The notes below the pieces were generated by a model that saw nothing but the letters and a program-made list of their open reading frames with translations, ran no database searches and was not told the DNA's origin. From the NCBI GenBank assembly GCA_903902945.1, contig CAIUWU010000205.1, forward strand, positions 1 to 17,534: a stretch of 17,534 nucleotides of DNA, written 5' to 3'. Below are positions 15,883 through 17,534 of the stretch, piece after piece (position 1 is the stretch's first letter; each line of letters starts with the position of its first letter). The position numbers were made by a program, and so were the translations under genes. The stretch is from an uncultured Pseudomonadota bacterium. GTDB taxonomy: Bacteria; Pseudomonadota; Gammaproteobacteria; Methylococcales; Methylomonadaceae.

Positions 15883-17195
15883 TGGATGGCATACACAATC
15901 TGGGGCCGCTGCTACTGGCGGCCTTGGCCGGCTTTGGCGGTCATTTCTGGCTGAGCAGAAAACAGCGGCAATCATTACAACGGCTGTTAATCGAACAGGC
16001 AGTTACCGAGCAAAAGCTGGCCCAGCTGGACGACAAACAACGTGAGTGTCAAAACCTGCAGCAGCAACTGATCAGAGTTAAAACCGAAAATGCCGAATTA
16101 CTGGTGCGGCAACAGGAACAGGCCAAAAGTCATCAGGAAAAAATCGGTTTGCTGCAAGCAGCCGAAGCGCAATTAAAAACCCAGTTTGAAAATCTCGCCC
16201 ACAGGATTTTTGAAGAGCGCGGCAAGCAATTCAGCGAACAGAATAAACTCAGTATCGAAAATCTGATGGCGCCACTGAAACAGCAACTGGGCGATTTCAA
16301 AACCCGGGTTGAAACGGTGTACGACAACGAGAGCAAAGACAGAATTTCCTTACGCGAAGAAATTCTGTCTTTACGTCGTGATACCGCCAAGATGAATCAG
16401 GAAGCCCTCAATCTGACCAAAGCCCTGAAAGGTGACAACAAGGCACAAGGCAACTGGGGGGAAATGATTCTGGAAAAAGTGCTGGAACAGTCCGGTTTGC
16501 GCAAGGGAATTGAATATGAAACCCAGGGCGCGTTTCGTGATGAAGACCATCGATTGTTCAAACCCGATGTGATCGTGCGTTTGCCGGAAAATAAAGACAT
16601 CATTATTGATTCCAAGGTGTCGTTACTGGCCTACGAACGCTATTGCAGCAGCGAGGATGAAACCGAGCGCAATCAAGCACTGAAACAGCATACCGAAGCG
16701 GTGCGCAATCACATCAAGAGTCTGAGTGGTAAAGATTACAGCAGTCTGAAAGGTCTGCGTTCACTGGATTTTGTGTTGCTATTCATGCCTATTGAAGCTG
16801 CGTTTCTGGCCGCTTTTCAGGCCGATGAAAAACTGTTCAATGATGCCTTCGAGCACAAAATTGTGGTCGTTACTCCCACCACTTTACTGGCGACGCTGCG
16901 CACGGTGCAGAATATCTGGCGCTATGAACAGCAAAACGAAAACGCCCGGCTGATTGCCGATAAGGCTGGCAGTCTGTATGACAAAATTCGCGGTTTTGTC
17001 GAAGATATCGAAAAACTGGGTAATCAGCTGAATACGGTTCACAAAACCTATGATGGCATTGTGACCAAACTGGAAGGGCGGGGCGGTTTGCGGTCTCAGG
17101 CGCAGGCATTTGAGGAGTTGGGGGTAAAGGTCAAAAAGAAATTACCCAAAACTGGCAGTGAACAATTGGCAGCGGATTCTGAGTCTGACAGCTAG
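15882..17195 (+). CDS. rmuC: DNA recombination protein RmuC
   Basis: RmuC limits recombination at inverted repeats and is thought to be a nuclease; its exact substrate is not known. The 437-residue protein has an N-terminal membrane anchor (about 7-24), a long coiled coil (about 25-175) and the conserved RmuC core from GNWGEMILEKVLEQSGLR (about 190-207). That core includes KPDVIVRL and IIIDSKVSL, with D229, D243 and K245 fitting a PD-(D/E)xK pattern. I chose the ATG at 15882, giving a TGATG overlap with the hemL stop, over the GTG three bases earlier. Translation is likely coupled to hemL. It ends in TAG with a TGA four codons later. Confidence 0.95.
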   Translation: MDGIHNLGPLLLAALAGFGGHFWLSRKQRQSLQRLLIEQAVTEQKLAQLDDKQRECQNLQQQLIRVKTENAELLVRQQEQAKSHQEKIGLLQAAEAQLKTQFENLAHRIFEERGKQFSEQNKLSIENLMAPLKQQLGDFKTRVETVYDNESKDRISLREEILSLRRDTAKMNQEALNLTKALKGDNKAQGNWGEMILEKVLEQSGLRKGIEYETQGAFRDEDHRLFKPDVIVRLPENKDIIIDSKVSLLAYERYCSSEDETERNQALKQHTEAVRNHIKSLSGKDYSSLKGLRSLDFVLLFMPIEAAFLAAFQADEKLFNDAFEHKIVVVTPTTLLATLRTVQNIWRYEQQNENARLIADKAGSLYDKIRGFVEDIEKLGNQLNTVHKTYDGIVTKLEGRGGLRSQAQAFEELGVKVKKKLPKTGSEQLAADSESDS

Positions 17196-17534
17196 TTTCT
17201 GCTGTGATCGGCTGGACATCAGGCTTTAGACGTCATCCCGGCAGGGATTGCCGGGATCCAGAGTGCAGGAGGCCTGGGAGTTTGCTGTTTTTGGTATTGG
17301 TTGCTTGGTTTTTAGGCTTTTGGTGGGTGCGTGGCTTGTTGGTTTTGTGCGCTGCGCGCGGTGTTTTAGTGCCGGTTTGCGCACCGGCGGGCGCGGTACT
17401 TTCTTTGCTCGGCCAAAGAAAGTACCCAAAGAAATGCCGCCCCGATGCCGCTGACTTCCTGCGCTGCCAGGCCTGAGCCCGGGGCGGGCAGAAGGGTCTT
17501 CCTGACCCTCTGCCCGCCAGCGGCATCCCTGCCG
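17196..17534. repeat. Non-coding, hairpin-rich dispersed repeat region (cut by window edge)
   Basis: This 339-base stretch holds no convincing gene. It contains a series of inverted repeats: ATCCCGGCA/TGCCGGGAT with a 5-base loop (17235-17257); GCCGGT/ACCGGC (17371-17388); a 13-bp perfect stem GGTACTTTCTTTG/CAAAGAAAGTACC with loop CTCGGC (17395-17426); a 10-bp outer stem GATGCCGCTG/CAGCGGCATC (17444-17453 with 17518-17527); and an inner 15-bp stem with one bulged A (17483-17498 with 17504-17518). Such hairpin arrays with TTTCTTTG/CAAAGAAA arms are known as dispersed intergenic repeats in proteobacteria. None has a clear T-run, although the first could end the rmuC transcript. Confidence 0.75.

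Noticed and set aside
17204..17476. Several frames in both directions at the right edge
   Set aside because: They span hairpin-rich repeat sequence, give skewed low-complexity peptides and conflict with one another.
1..17534. tRNA or rRNA genes, CRISPR arrays, insertion sequences
   Set aside because: No cloverleaf-like sequence, spaced repeat array, transposase or terminal inverted repeats of an insertion sequence were seen on reading.

Overview
This window is a chromosomal replication-origin neighbourhood of a gammaproteobacterium. The gene order dnaA-dnaN-recF-gyrB, the protein sequences, and gmk, hemL and rmuC on the other side all fit that class. A Methylococcales-type methanotroph is possible, judging only from the general style of the proteins and of the dispersed repeat at the right edge. 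The genus cannot be fixed from the sequence alone. The + strand runs opposite to the usual direction of dnaA.

Layout, left to right. (1) 1-6506, minus strand: a type I restriction-modification operon transcribed hsdR, a dinD-like gene, hsdM, hsdS; hsdS runs off the left edge. (2) 6507-6732: a short spacer. (3) 6733-13330, minus strand: the origin cluster dnaA, dnaN, recF, gyrB. (4) 13331-13451: a divergent promoter region. (5) 13452-17195, plus strand: gmk, a small unknown lipoprotein, hemL and rmuC. (6) 17196-17534: a non-coding, hairpin-rich dispersed repeat cut by the right edge.

Four things stand out. First, gyrB carries an in-frame amber codon at codon 72, the position of E. coli Gln72 just before the ATP-site aspartate Asp73; the rest of the gene is intact. 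Second, the dnaA-dnaN spacer is an oriC built from two imperfect direct copies of a module of about 230 bp, offset by exactly 360 bp. Each copy has one AT-rich tract and four consensus DnaA boxes at matching positions, and the second copy retains what looks like a relic of the dnaN start codon. Third, a perfect 16-bp parS site lies inside the last codons of recF, and a degenerate second parS abuts the recF stop codon. Fourth, the restriction operon next to gyrB carries a DinD homologue between hsdR and hsdM.

Together the region holds initiation (DnaA and its boxes), the clamp (DnaN), gap repair (RecF), supercoiling (GyrB) and presumed ParB-dependent segregation (parS), with a restriction defence operon next to it. 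The plus-strand genes supply nucleotide metabolism (Gmk), tetrapyrrole synthesis (HemL) and DNA stability (RmuC).
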